A DNA stretch of 50,578 bases from an uncultured Lachnospiraceae bacterium (GCA_945864145.1 CAMBAN010000007.1:1-50578), one strand, 5' to 3'. Counted from the first letter of the stretch, positions 42,235 to 50,578 are shown. The notes: a model not told the origin generated them from the sequence alone. Translations and numbers: made by a program.

Positions 42235-43266
42235 ATGAAAAGATTGACAAAATTTGAAAAAATGAAATGGAATCTGCAGTTCTTTGCAGAACCAAATACG
42301 AACGTAACGACAGACAGTGGTCTTTCAGGAGAAATGAAGACCTATTATGAGGATACTCTTTTAGATGAGGCAGAGCCTAATCTCGTGCATGACCAGTTTG
42401 CAGACAAGTATCCGATTCCGAAAAATGGAGGTAAATCGATTGAATTTAGAAAATATGATTCACTTCCGAAAGCAACACAGCCTTTGACAGAAGGTGTTAC
42501 ACCGGATGGTAAAAAACTTTCCATGAGCACTGTTACAGCAGAGGTTGCACAGTATGGTGACTACATTGTTACTTCTGATATTTTGGATATGACAGCCATT
42601 GACAACAACGTGGTGCAGTCAACAAAGATTTTAGGAAGTCAGTCAGGACGTACGCTTGATACTGTTACAAGAGAAGTTCTTGCAGGTGGTACAAATGTCA
42701 TGTATGCACCAAAGGTAGCATCAGGTGTAGAGACGGCTGTTACTTCAAGAAAGAATCTGGATGCAACAGCAGTGCTTAGTATGGACCTCATTTTTATGGC
42801 AGCGGCATTATTAAAAGGTCAGAATACACCATATGCGAAAGATGGTGGTTATGTTGCAATCATTCATCCATATGCGGCATATGATTTGATGCGTGATGAG
42901 GAATGGATTAGCGCAAGCAAGTATGCAGGCTCTACACAGTTATTCGAAGGAGAAATTGGTAAGATTGCAAATGTCAGATTTGTACAGAGTACGGAAGCTA
43001 AGATATGGAAAGACGCAACATGCCCGACAGGACTGGCAGTATTTAGCACATTAGTGTTGGGAGCTCATGCATATGCCACAACAGAAATTGAAGGTGGCGG
43101 ATTACAGCATATCGTTAAGGCATTAGGATATGGAGATGACCCATTAAATCAGAGAGCATCTGTAGGCTGGAAAGCTACCAAGGTTGCCAAGAGACTTGTT
43201 GAACAGTACATGGTCCGAATTGAGTCATGTTCTGCTAAATGGTCTGCACTTGCAGAAGCTAACTAA
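42235..43266 (+). CDS. Major capsid protein (N4-gp56-like) with Prp-type leader
   Basis: 343 residues. The leader reaches WNLQFFAEPNT with LQFFA at 14-18; the mature part shows YYEDTLLDEAEPNLVHDQFADK, PLTEGVTPDGKKLSMSTVTAEVAQYG and ILGSQSGRTLDTVTREVLAGGTN, an arrangement typical of the N4-gp56 family of HK97-fold capsids. RBS AAGGAG 5-6 bases upstream. An in-frame Met at residue 10 is a possible alternative start. Confidence 0.88.
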   Translation: MKRLTKFEKMKWNLQFFAEPNTNVTTDSGLSGEMKTYYEDTLLDEAEPNLVHDQFADKYPIPKNGGKSIEFRKYDSLPKATQPLTEGVTPDGKKLSMSTVTAEVAQYGDYIVTSDILDMTAIDNNVVQSTKILGSQSGRTLDTVTREVLAGGTNVMYAPKVASGVETAVTSRKNLDATAVLSMDLIFMAAALLKGQNTPYAKDGGYVAIIHPYAAYDLMRDEEWISASKYAGSTQLFEGEIGKIANVRFVQSTEAKIWKDATCPTGLAVFSTLVLGAHAYATTEIEGGGLQHIVKALGYGDDPLNQRASVGWKATKVAKRLVEQYMVRIESCSAKWSALAEAN

Positions 43267-43286
43267 TATCGGAAAAGGAGTTTGCT

Positions 43287-43784
43287 ATGAGTAAAGAGAA
43301 GAACATTACACCTGTAGACGGAACAACTACAGGTGTAAATGAAGATACAGCAGTAAAAACAGATGCTTCTGAGAAGGATGCAGAAATTAAAAGACTGATG
43401 GAGCAGCTTGAAAACGAGAAGAAGGCAAGAGAAAAGGCAGAGCAGGAAGCTTTTGAAGCTGGAAATGCGGCAATGAAGTTTAGAGCTGAGCTTGAGCAAA
43501 ATAGAACAAAGGCGCAGACTACTCAGACAAATGATGTTATTCAGGATGCATCAGAGGAGCGTGTGAAGATTAAGCTCTTTAAGGATAACAAAGAATATAA
43601 GGATGATGTTGTTGTTGGTCTGAATGGAAAAATTTATCAGATTAAACGAGGCATCGAAGTGGAAGTACCTAAAGGAGTTGCAGAGATTCTTGCCAATTCA
43701 CAGGCACAGGAAGAAAGAACTGCAGAGATGATCGAAATGCTTGTGGCAGAAACAGAAGCAAAAGAAAAAGAACTGAACAATTAG
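43287..43784 (+). CDS. Putative head-associated protein after the capsid gene
   Basis: 165 residues, RBS AAAAGGAG. An acidic coiled-coil half (residues 25-85) is followed by VKIKLFKDNKEYKDDVVVGLNGKIYQIKRGIEVEVPKGVAEIL, a block I recall behind capsid genes of podovirus-like Firmicute phages. A decoration or fibre-base role is inference. Confidence 0.65.
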   Translation: MSKEKNITPVDGTTTGVNEDTAVKTDASEKDAEIKRLMEQLENEKKAREKAEQEAFEAGNAAMKFRAELEQNRTKAQTTQTNDVIQDASEERVKIKLFKDNKEYKDDVVVGLNGKIYQIKRGIEVEVPKGVAEILANSQAQEERTAEMIEMLVAETEAKEKELNN

Positions 43785-43792
43785 TACATGGA

Positions 43793-43833
43793 GAAGGGAA
43801 ACGGCACAATATCCGTTCTTCCCTTCTTTTTTT
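43793..43833 (+). terminator. Terminator between head gene and connector
   Basis: GAAGGGAA-CGG / CCG-TTCTTCCCTTC with T7. It would reduce transcription of the downstream connector relative to capsid genes. Confidence 0.85.
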
Positions 43834-43844
43834 GAGGTAGGAAT

Positions 43845-44210
43845 ATGACAATACAGAAAGTGATGGCAGAGGTTGAAAGCATCAGTCCTAATGCGATTGA
43901 TGAAGGATTAAAGATTTCATGGCTGAACCAGATGGAAGAAACCATTTATAAAGAAGTCATTTGTACCCATGAAGGATATGAAGAAATTCATCCGAAACAG
44001 ATTACCATGGAATCTGATTATGAACAGGAGCTTATTGCGGAAGACCCGTATTCAAAATTATATGTTTTCTATTTGCTGTCAAAAATTGATTTTATCAATC
44101 ATGAGTGGGACAGCTATAACAATACGGCAGAAATGTTTAATCAGGCATATAAGGAATATAAGGCTTATTACAACAGAAATCATATGCCTGTTCAGAAAGT
44201 AAAGAGGTAG
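43845..44210 (+). CDS. Head-tail connector (adaptor) protein
   Basis: 121 residues. Helical, with ALDEGLKISWLNQMEETIYKE-like opening (IDEGLKISWLNQMEETIYKE), YEQELIAEDPYSKLYVFYLLSKIDFINHEWDSYNN and FNQAYKEYKAYYNRNH at the end, typical of gp6/gp4-like connector adaptors. It bridges portal and tail hub. RBS GAGGTAGG. Confidence 0.75.
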   Translation: MTIQKVMAEVESISPNAIDEGLKISWLNQMEETIYKEVICTHEGYEEIHPKQITMESDYEQELIAEDPYSKLYVFYLLSKIDFINHEWDSYNNTAEMFNQAYKEYKAYYNRNHMPVQKVKR

Positions 44211-44213
44211 GGA

Positions 44214-45995
44214 ATGAAATTAGTAAAGGTCAAACATAAAAACACCATGACAAAATCCATGCAGAATGTTTTTGCAGGATACAATCACAACCTGGTAATA
44301 GGAGATACACAGTTTTATGATATGCAGAATATGACAAGTGACAATTATCCGGTGATGAGTCCGAGGGAGGAAAGAGGAATCGTAGACAGACTGGATAATC
44401 CATTTGGACTGTTTGGGGGAGAAGCTCTTGCGTGGGTAGACGGAAATAAATTCTATTATGATGGAAATGAAATCTGTAACGTTTCGGAAACAGAAAAACA
44501 GTTTGTGCGAATTGGATCGTTGCTATGTATTTTCCCGGATAAGCTGATTTACAACACCCATACAAAAGAATTGGAGAGTATGGAAGTCGTAATAGAGAGC
44601 ATTGGAGATACAAGATATACCTTATGCCAGTTAGATGGAAAGGAATACACCCCGTATGTGGGAGTGGATGAGCCGGAGTACGAAGAATATAGCTGTTGGC
44701 TGGACACGAGTCAGACACCTCATGTCCTGAAAGAATATGCAGATACATCAGCGCAGTGGATTGAAGTGGCTACGACCTATATCAAGATAGAAAATGAAGC
44801 AATTGATTATCAGTTTTCAGAGTATGATGCCGTAACGATTTCAGGGAGCGATATTAGTGAATTGAATACAGATAACATTGTGTATGGAACGGGAAAAGGG
44901 TACATCATTGTAGCGGGCATTATAGATGAAGTTATGACACAAAGGTCAGAAATCACAATGAAAAGAGTTGTACCTGATATGGATTTTGTAACTGAGCTTG
45001 ATAACAGGATTTGGGGATGTTCTTCCAAAAATCATGAAATCTATGCATGTAAGTTAGGTGATCCAAAGAACTGGAGATGTTATATGGGAATCAGTTCAGA
45101 TTCCTATGCGGCAACGATAGGTACAGAAGGTGACTTTACCGGAGCTACATCACATCTTGGAAATATTCTTTTCTTTAAAGAGAATGCGCTCATCAGAGTG
45201 TATGGTACAGCTCCGAGTAATTATCAGATTACCACCATTCATTGCAGAGGTGTGCAAAGAGGAAGTGAAAAGAGCCTTGTTACCATTAATCAGGTTTTAT
45301 ATTACAAATCAGTAAATGGTGTCTATGTATTTGATGGCTCGTATCCTACGTCTATTTCCACAGAACTGGGAAACGGATTGTATTTTGATGCATCAGCCGG
45401 ATACTGCAAGGATAAATATTATATATGCATGCGAGATGCAGCTTATGAATACTATCTGTTCGTATATGACACGTTAAAAAGAATGTGGCATATAGAGGAC
45501 AGACAGCAGATTAAGATGTTTGCCAATGTACAGGGTGGATTATATTTTGTGGATGAGTCTAACCGATTAATGATTGTAAATACAGATGCTTTGGAAAAAG
45601 CGTTATTCCCGGGTATTCCGGATGATGCTTATCAGTATCCGTCAGAGGAACTTTATCCGGGCATGAATTTTATCCACCAGAAAGAAGACAGCATCAGTTG
45701 GATGTGTGAAACAGGGGATATCGGATTGGATATCTCGGAAAATAAATATATCACCATGTTGCTAATCAGACTTGTTATTTGTGCAAAATCAAAGCTTACA
45801 ATTTTGGTTCAGTACGATTCTTCTGATATATGGGAAGAACTGATTGAACTAAACAGTACGGACAAGAAGACATTGAATATTCCTTTAAGGATAAGGCGAT
45901 GTGACCATTTAAGGTTGCAGTTTAAAGGGCAGGGCAAGAGTTTGATTTATTCCATTACAAAGACTATAGAGCAAGGAAGTGAAAGCAATGATTAA
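44214..45995 (+). CDS. gp10-like packaged-DNA stabilisation / tail hub protein
   Basis: 593 residues, predicted beta-rich. FAGYNHNLVIGDTQFYDMQNMTSDNYP, SYAATIGTEGDFTGATSHLGNILFFKENALIRVYG and the repeated beta blades in the middle match the podovirus tail-hub proteins of the P22 gp10 group, which plug the portal after packaging. Four bases after the connector gene. It supports a short-tailed virion. Confidence 0.78.
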   Translation: MKLVKVKHKNTMTKSMQNVFAGYNHNLVIGDTQFYDMQNMTSDNYPVMSPREERGIVDRLDNPFGLFGGEALAWVDGNKFYYDGNEICNVSETEKQFVRIGSLLCIFPDKLIYNTHTKELESMEVVIESIGDTRYTLCQLDGKEYTPYVGVDEPEYEEYSCWLDTSQTPHVLKEYADTSAQWIEVATTYIKIENEAIDYQFSEYDAVTISGSDISELNTDNIVYGTGKGYIIVAGIIDEVMTQRSEITMKRVVPDMDFVTELDNRIWGCSSKNHEIYACKLGDPKNWRCYMGISSDSYAATIGTEGDFTGATSHLGNILFFKENALIRVYGTAPSNYQITTIHCRGVQRGSEKSLVTINQVLYYKSVNGVYVFDGSYPTSISTELGNGLYFDASAGYCKDKYYICMRDAAYEYYLFVYDTLKRMWHIEDRQQIKMFANVQGGLYFVDESNRLMIVNTDALEKALFPGIPDDAYQYPSEELYPGMNFIHQKEDSISWMCETGDIGLDISENKYITMLLIRLVICAKSKLTILVQYDSSDIWEELIELNSTDKKTLNIPLRIRRCDHLRLQFKGQGKSLIYSITKTIEQGSESND

Positions 45996-46134
45996 TATGC
46001 CACCTGTTCAGAATCAGGATAATCTTTCCACACAGGAACAACTAAAGAATTTGAGAACATACCTGTATCAGCTTGCACAGGACATACAGAGAGAACTCAT
46101 TCAATTAGAACAGAAAATAGAAGAAAGGAAATGA
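45988..46134 (+). CDS. Small helical phage protein
   Basis: 48 residues from ATG 45988 (overlapping the hub gene end by 8 bases). After NQDNLSTQEQLKNLRTYLYQLAQ it is helical. Small proteins of this look follow hub genes in related phages as I recall them. The stop overlaps the next start region (ATGA). Confidence 0.6.
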   Translation: MINMPPVQNQDNLSTQEQLKNLRTYLYQLAQDIQRELIQLEQKIEERK

Positions 46135-46136
46135 GT

Positions 46137-47432
46137 ATGGCTACTACAAAGAAAGACAAACTTACAGAAGGAATTTCACTACCTGGAACAAGTCAGTATT
46201 ATCAGAGGACTAATACCAATCCATCCAGTTCATCGCAGGCAAGCCAGGCATTGGGAAATGTGATTAATAATGCTCCGGGACAGTATGAAGCAAGCGAAAC
46301 GGTATCAGATGCTTATTCACAGTTGCAGAACACCCTGCAAAATAAACCGGGAGAATACCAGTCCAAGTACAATGATAAGATACAGGGACTTTTGGATAAT
46401 ATCCTTACACAGAAAGATTTTTCCTATGATTTCAATTCTGACAAGCTGTATCAGAATTACAAAAACCAGTATATGCAGCAGGGAAAACAGGCAATGCTTG
46501 ATACGCAGGCGGCAGCTACTGCCAATACAGGTGGATTTGGTTCTTCCTATGCGGAAAGTGTAGGAAGTCAGGCATATCAGCAATATCTGACACAACTCAA
46601 TGATAAAATACCGGAGCTGTATCAGCTTGCATTACAGAAGTATCAGATGGATACGGATAAAATGTATAACCAGTTATCAGCAGTAAGCGGTCAGGAAGAC
46701 AGAGAGTATGGACAGTATCGGGATAGTGTTTCTGACTGGCAGAATGACAGAAATTATGGATTAAACCAGTATAACACCATGTATAACCAGGACTATGGAG
46801 CATACAGAGACCAGGTATCTGATTATTATAATGACAGAGATTTTTATGCAAGCCAGCAGAATAATCTATGGAACCAGGAACAGCAGGAAAAGGAATTTGC
46901 TTATCAGCAGGAACGTGATGCGGTATCAGACAGCAAATGGCAGCAGAGCTTTGATTATCAGAAAAACAGGGATAATGTATCAGACAGCCAGTGGCAGCAG
47001 AGCTTTGACTACCAGAAGGACAGGGATGGCGTATCGGACAGTCAGTGGCAGCAGAGCTTTGACTACCAGAAGGACAGGGACAATGTATCAGACAGCCAGT
47101 GGCAGCAGAATTTTGATTATCAGAAAAACAGGGATGCGGTTTCTGATGCACAATGGGAAAGACAATTTGCACTAAACAGCCGGAAGTCTTCTTCAACAAG
47201 TTCATCCACAAAGAAGCTTTCTTCTGAAATTAAGGAAAACATTCAGGCTATGGAAGGTGATGAACTGGATGAATACATGGGAACACTTGTAGAAGCAGGA
47301 TATAGTATGGATGATTTATATGATTATCTGTTGCAGATTAACAAAGACATTACCGGAAGTTCCTCATCCGGGAAAAAGGTAGTGCTTCCGTCTAAACAGG
47401 AACTATATAATATGTATCTTCAACTGAAATAA
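46137..47432 (+). CDS. Repeat-rich internal (ejection-type) protein
   Basis: 431 residues, Gln/Tyr/Asp-rich. Residues about 25-190 are helical; residues about 260-350 hold five copies of the 18-residue repeat RDxVSDSQWQQSFDYQKx, preceded by weaker copies; then a Ser-rich linker and a helical end. Such proteins follow the hub gene in podoviruses and are probably ejected with the DNA. ATG 46137 has AAAGGA 7 bases upstream; ATG 46131 is too close. No enzyme motif is seen. Confidence 0.65.
   Translation: MATTKKDKLTEGISLPGTSQYYQRTNTNPSSSSQASQALGNVINNAPGQYEASETVSDAYSQLQNTLQNKPGEYQSKYNDKIQGLLDNILTQKDFSYDFNSDKLYQNYKNQYMQQGKQAMLDTQAAATANTGGFGSSYAESVGSQAYQQYLTQLNDKIPELYQLALQKYQMDTDKMYNQLSAVSGQEDREYGQYRDSVSDWQNDRNYGLNQYNTMYNQDYGAYRDQVSDYYNDRDFYASQQNNLWNQEQQEKEFAYQQERDAVSDSKWQQSFDYQKNRDNVSDSQWQQSFDYQKDRDGVSDSQWQQSFDYQKDRDNVSDSQWQQNFDYQKNRDAVSDAQWERQFALNSRKSSSTSSSTKKLSSEIKENIQAMEGDELDEYMGTLVEAGYSMDDLYDYLLQINKDITGSSSSGKKVVLPSKQELYNMYLQLK
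46914..47183 (+). repeat. Coding tandem repeat of 54 bases
   Basis: Five tandem copies of a 54-base unit starting at 46914, 46968, 47022, 47076 and 47130 (the last degenerate), encoding RDxVSDSQWQQSFDYQKx. It is coding and is not a CRISPR array. Confidence 0.9.
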
Positions 47433-47448
47433 CGAAAGGAAAAAATAA

Positions 47449-50400
47449 ATGAGATTTTCAGAATACATGAGACAAAGAGAGGAAGAGGAAGAGAAGCAGG
47501 GAGGTCATAAGTTCTCTGATTATCTGCGGGCAAACAGACCGGAATATTATGAAACCATGCAACAGAAAAAGCAGCAGAAAGCAAATGACTATCTGAACAG
47601 GGTGAACAGCAGTGTGCAGGCATCCAACATGAAGCTTGCTTCAACAGATGGTTACATCAGTAAGAACAAAGATACCTACCTTGAAAATGCGAGTGAGCAG
47701 GCAAAAGCCAATAAAGCATCTTATGAACCATATAGGGAAAGCACGCTTTCTTTAATGAAGGAAGCGTGGCAGACTGATATAGATACTGACACCCGGGAAA
47801 AGGCATTAGATATTATGCGTAATCAGCTTAGAAATTATCAGATTGCAGGAAAGAAAGAAGATGCTTTTGCAGAGTATATGCAGCAGTTTCCGGACAAGGA
47901 ACATTTTGATAGGGCAAAGGAAAATGAAAAGAATCAGGCTTCTTATGCTACCATGGACAGGAAACAGCTTGAAGATAGGATTGCACAAAACAAGAATAAA
48001 ATAAAAGCTATCAAAAGAGAACATATGCAGGGAGTTTATGGAGATGCCAAAGACCAGATAGATGCTTTGCGTGTGGAAAACAGCGAACTGAGCTCAAGAC
48101 TTTCCCAGGAAAAATCAAGACTTTTTCAGAAAAATAAGAGTGATGCACTAAGATCATTGACTCCGGAGGTTTCTGAAATTCTTGAAAAATATTATGAAGC
48201 TGATAATGCATCTAAAGCTTTGCAGTTTAATCCTAAAGCTACCTATACAGCAAGAATGGCAGCACAGAAATTAACTTTAAATGCATTAAAGGAACAAGGC
48301 ATTGATGAACAGGAATTTGAAAAGCTGTATGAATATTATAAGTTTAACAGGGATGAAGAAAATACAAAGAAAATGGAGGATGCCATTGATACAACCTATC
48401 AGGTTTTAAGTCCAAGGGATAAACTAGGTGGTACTATATTTACAAACTTAACCACTCCATTAAGAGGTGTGCTTGCAATCCCGGAAAATGTACGTTCCTT
48501 AACCTATCAGGATAAAAATGCACCTGTTAATACAAATTCTCTGGAATATGCACTGACAAATGCAACAGACAGCATCAGAGAAAATGCATCAGATGAAATC
48601 AGAAGCAAATATGGTAATACGGCAGACTTTTTGTTTCAGACAGGAATGAGTATTGCTGATATGGCTGCTACGTTACCTCTTGATGCTGTTATGCCGGGAA
48701 CCTCTTTGGCTGTTATGGGAAGTAACGCTGCAACAGAAGCATCCAAGGAAGCAACATTACGTGGACTGGATAAGAAGCACGCACTTCTTACCGGAACCTG
48801 TGCAGGTATTGCAGAAGTGGTATTTGAAAAGCTTTCCCTGGACCATTTTTGGAACATTGCCAAAAAGCAGGGAAAAGCAGCAACAAGAAATGCATTTATG
48901 AATGTGATAACACAGGCAGGAATTGAAGGTAGTGAAGAAGTTGCAACAGACCTGGCAAATGCGTTTACGGATAATCTTATCAACAATGGTTTGTCTGAAT
49001 ACTACCAGAATATGAACAATTATTACATGAGTGGTATGTCTACCTCAGAAGCACGCAAGAGGGCTGACATTGATTATGCAAAACAGCTTGGACTTTCCTT
49101 TCTTGGTGGTGCGATTTCGGGTGGCATTTTTGGTGGAGTTGGAACGGCTAAAACCATTGAAGCAGGAAAAAACAGTGATATCAGCATGGAAACTATGTCA
49201 GAAATATCAGAAGGCTTGGATTTGGACAGGGATAATTACGATTCGGAGGAAGATTACAACAAAGTCTTGGAAGCAAAAAAACTGTCAGATGAACTGACCA
49301 AAAATGGAAAGGTTTCTGCGTTTGAAAAAGGCTTGTATGAGCAGGCAATCAATAATCTTACAACGATTAAACCAGCCAAAGAAGAGCCCCTGTTAAATAT
49401 CACAGAAAACGATTCTAATGAGTTAAGAAAAATAAAGGAACTTGCAGTCACACTCGATAATGAAACGGTTGCTAAAGCCTTTGTAAGCGATTATAGAGAG
49501 GGATATCCGGTAGATATTTACACAAGAGCTTTCAACAATTTTTATAAATCAGCAATGATAGATATGCCTTTTGATAAAGTAATGGAAGCAAATGAAATGA
49601 TATCCTCTGTAATTCATAAAAATACTCTGTATGAAATTTATACCATGGGTATGAACCAGGCTAAAATTCTGCATGAAGCAAACGTGAATAAGGAGCAGAT
49701 AGAAGCTGTACAGCAGATGGCTAAGATGGTTGGAGTAAAAGTAGAGTTTACGGATAAGCTTTCCGGTGCAAATGGAATGCTCAAAAATAACGTAATTCAT
49801 ATTTCCAACCAGTCGAATCATCCGGCTATGGTGGTATTTTCTCATGAGCTGACCCATTCCTTAAAAACTACGGCAGCAGAGGACTATCATCAGTATGAGG
49901 ATTTTGTGATTGATTACCTGAAGAACAATCAGCCACAACAGTACCGGAAGATTTACGACAGCATTAAAAGTGTATATAAAACAGCAGATGAGTCGCTGAT
50001 CAGAGAAGAGATAGCTGCCAATGCATCAGAAACATTTATGACAGATGCATCATTTGTTGAAAATTTTGCAACAAAGAATCCATCATTGGCACAGCGCATT
50101 TATGATTTCTTTGAACAGTTTATTGAAAAGCTTAAAAAACTGTATCAGAACTACAGAGCTACCAGCAAAACAGGAAAAGCTCTTGCAGAAGATATCAATG
50201 CATATGAAACAGCAAGGGATTTGTGGTATAAGGCTGTGAAAACTTCCGCACAGAAACAGGATGCTGAAAATGTGTCCGAATCGGACACAGAGAATAATGA
50301 GAATATGCCATACAATAAATTTTCAATAAAAGAGAGTTCTGATGGTGATGTATTTATTAGCATTGAAGATAGTAAAGACTTCTTCAAATTGCAATCTTAT

Positions 50401-50578
50401 AGTAAGCAGGAATTAAAAAATTGGGAAACGAGTAAAAAAATAATTGTATATCAGAACCCTTCCCAGTTTAATACTTTTTTGGAAGATGCGTTGCAACACA
50501 GAATCCCTGCACAAAAAATGTATTTTGGGAAAATGAATAATATAATATCAGATTATATTAAAAAAGCGTTCAATCTAG
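47449..50578 (+). CDS. Large polyvalent phage protein with metalloprotease motif, truncated by window
   Basis: Open from ATG 47449 (RBS AACGAAAGGA) to the last base without a stop: at least 1043 residues. The order is a charged helical N-terminus to about 320; a hydrophobic helical stretch near 400-560 (TSLAVMGSNAATEA, LGLSFLGGAISGGIFGG); a zinc-peptidase region with HELTH at 799-803 followed by EIAANASETFM; and, after palindrome copy 5, a C-terminal domain beginning KFSIKESSDGDVF with MYFGKMNN, like toxin-type nuclease domains of polyvalent phage proteins. Probably an ejected multi-domain protein; the nuclease call is tentative because its end is missing. Confidence 0.72.
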   Translation, partial: MRFSEYMRQREEEEEKQGGHKFSDYLRANRPEYYETMQQKKQQKANDYLNRVNSSVQASNMKLASTDGYISKNKDTYLENASEQAKANKASYEPYRESTLSLMKEAWQTDIDTDTREKALDIMRNQLRNYQIAGKKEDAFAEYMQQFPDKEHFDRAKENEKNQASYATMDRKQLEDRIAQNKNKIKAIKREHMQGVYGDAKDQIDALRVENSELSSRLSQEKSRLFQKNKSDALRSLTPEVSEILEKYYEADNASKALQFNPKATYTARMAAQKLTLNALKEQGIDEQEFEKLYEYYKFNRDEENTKKMEDAIDTTYQVLSPRDKLGGTIFTNLTTPLRGVLAIPENVRSLTYQDKNAPVNTNSLEYALTNATDSIRENASDEIRSKYGNTADFLFQTGMSIADMAATLPLDAVMPGTSLAVMGSNAATEASKEATLRGLDKKHALLTGTCAGIAEVVFEKLSLDHFWNIAKKQGKAATRNAFMNVITQAGIEGSEEVATDLANAFTDNLINNGLSEYYQNMNNYYMSGMSTSEARKRADIDYAKQLGLSFLGGAISGGIFGGVGTAKTIEAGKNSDISMETMSEISEGLDLDRDNYDSEEDYNKVLEAKKLSDELTKNGKVSAFEKGLYEQAINNLTTIKPAKEEPLLNITENDSNELRKIKELAVTLDNETVAKAFVSDYREGYPVDIYTRAFNNFYKSAMIDMPFDKVMEANEMISSVIHKNTLYEIYTMGMNQAKILHEANVNKEQIEAVQQMAKMVGVKVEFTDKLSGANGMLKNNVIHISNQSNHPAMVVFSHELTHSLKTTAAEDYHQYEDFVIDYLKNNQPQQYRKIYDSIKSVYKTADESLIREEIAANASETFMTDASFVENFATKNPSLAQRIYDFFEQFIEKLKKLYQNYRATSKTGKALAEDINAYETARDLWYKAVKTSAQKQDAENVSESDTENNENMPYNKFSIKESSDGDVFISIEDSKDFFKLQSYSKQELKNWETSKKIIVYQNPSQFNTFLEDALQHRIPAQKMYFGKMNNIISDYIKKAFNL
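50272..50288. repeat. Dispersed palindrome copy 5, inside the polyvalent protein gene
   Basis: GTGTCCGAATCGGACAC, the only copy with central A. In frame it reads V-S-E-S-D-T, placed between the metalloprotease part and the C-terminal domain, where a short acidic linker would be tolerated. Confidence 0.9.

Larger units (their letters stand above)
18045..50578. mobile_element. Prophage (podovirus-like), right end outside the window
   Basis: A serine integrase beside a split host gene marks the left edge. Order: lysogeny/cargo genes, CI-like repressor, early genes, HUH Rep, ParA/ParB, terminase, portal, Prp protease, scaffold, major capsid, connector, gp10-like hub, repeat-rich probable internal protein and polyvalent protein. 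No tail tape measure, sheath or long tail tube gene is seen, and the gp10-like hub supports a short tail. Lysis genes and the second att site are not in the window. Confidence 0.92.

Noticed and set aside
46914-47183. Regular 54-base repeats that could look like a CRISPR array
   Set aside because: The units are contiguous without spacers and encode an 18-residue protein repeat in an open frame with a good RBS.
46597-47211. Long minus-strand ORF and a plus-strand alternative frame through the repeat
   Set aside because: They exist only because the repeat is free of stops in several frames; no RBS, and their composition (Pro/Cys/Ser repeats) is that of a shadow frame.

Overview
The window is from a low-GC, spore-forming Firmicute, most likely a Lachnospiraceae-type Clostridium relative. 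The reasons are the rpmE / DUF1385 / prmC / prfA gene order, a CotJC-type spore-coat gene, GGAGG ribosome binding sites nearly everywhere, a TPP-riboswitch thiamine operon with thiW, and phage proteins of the kind common in gut Clostridia. The identification rests on recalled family features and gene order, not on a database search.

Bases 1-18,044 are host chromosome. First comes a translation cluster (ribosomal protein L31, a DUF1385 membrane protein, the release-factor methyltransferase PrmC and RF1). Then come two regulators in tandem on the minus strand (AraC and Crp/Fnr types), divergent from a three-gene signalling operon: a 1000-residue hybrid histidine kinase with receiver and HPt-like regions, a diguanylate cyclase and a LytTR response regulator. 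A minus-strand ORF carrying only the prodomain of a subtilisin-like protease follows. Next is a TPP riboswitch with its terminator controlling thiC-thiE-thiD-thiW-thiM (HMP synthesis plus thiazole salvage; no thiazole synthesis genes are in view), then a SUV3-like RNA helicase, a GNAT acetyltransferase and the 3' part of cotJC.

From about 18,045 to the right edge lies a prophage that is not complete in the window. A large serine integrase sits beside the truncated cotJC, so the phage appears to have integrated inside a spore-coat gene. Inside the integrase is a lysogeny/cargo zone: a strong promoter and structured RNA ahead of an Sll1717/FunZ-like P-loop ATPase, a Fst/TxpA-like small membrane toxin with a convergent antisense RNA, a second small ORF with a convergent antisense RNA, the CI-like repressor with a divergent operator region, small early genes, and two minus-strand cargo genes (Abi-alpha/DUF4393 and DUF4145). 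The replication/partition block follows: a tRNA-like minihelix, a hairpin-rich region, an HUH rolling-circle Rep, a DnaD-like initiator, and ParA and ParB. Small zinc-ribbon genes and an odd tRNA-like gene lead into the late genes.

The late genes look like a short-tailed (podovirus) particle: TerS, a BppU-type receptor-binding protein unusually placed before TerL, TerL, a P22-like portal, a phage-encoded Prp protease, scaffold, an N4-gp56-type major capsid protein, a connector, a gp10-like hub protein, a repeat-rich probable internal protein and a very large polyvalent protein with an HELTH metalloprotease motif that runs off the window.

The most interesting signals are: (1) integration into cotJC; (2) five dispersed copies of the 17-base palindrome GTGTCCGAWTCGGACAC, restricted to the prophage and present in a genome that encodes ParA/ParB, three of them in coding sequence in the same reading frame; (3) HUH Rep plus ParAB in a tailed-phage genome; (4) two unusual tRNA-like structures; (5) an orphan structured RNA beside the cargo ATPase; and (6) a phage-borne Prp with LQFFA leaders on both scaffold and capsid.
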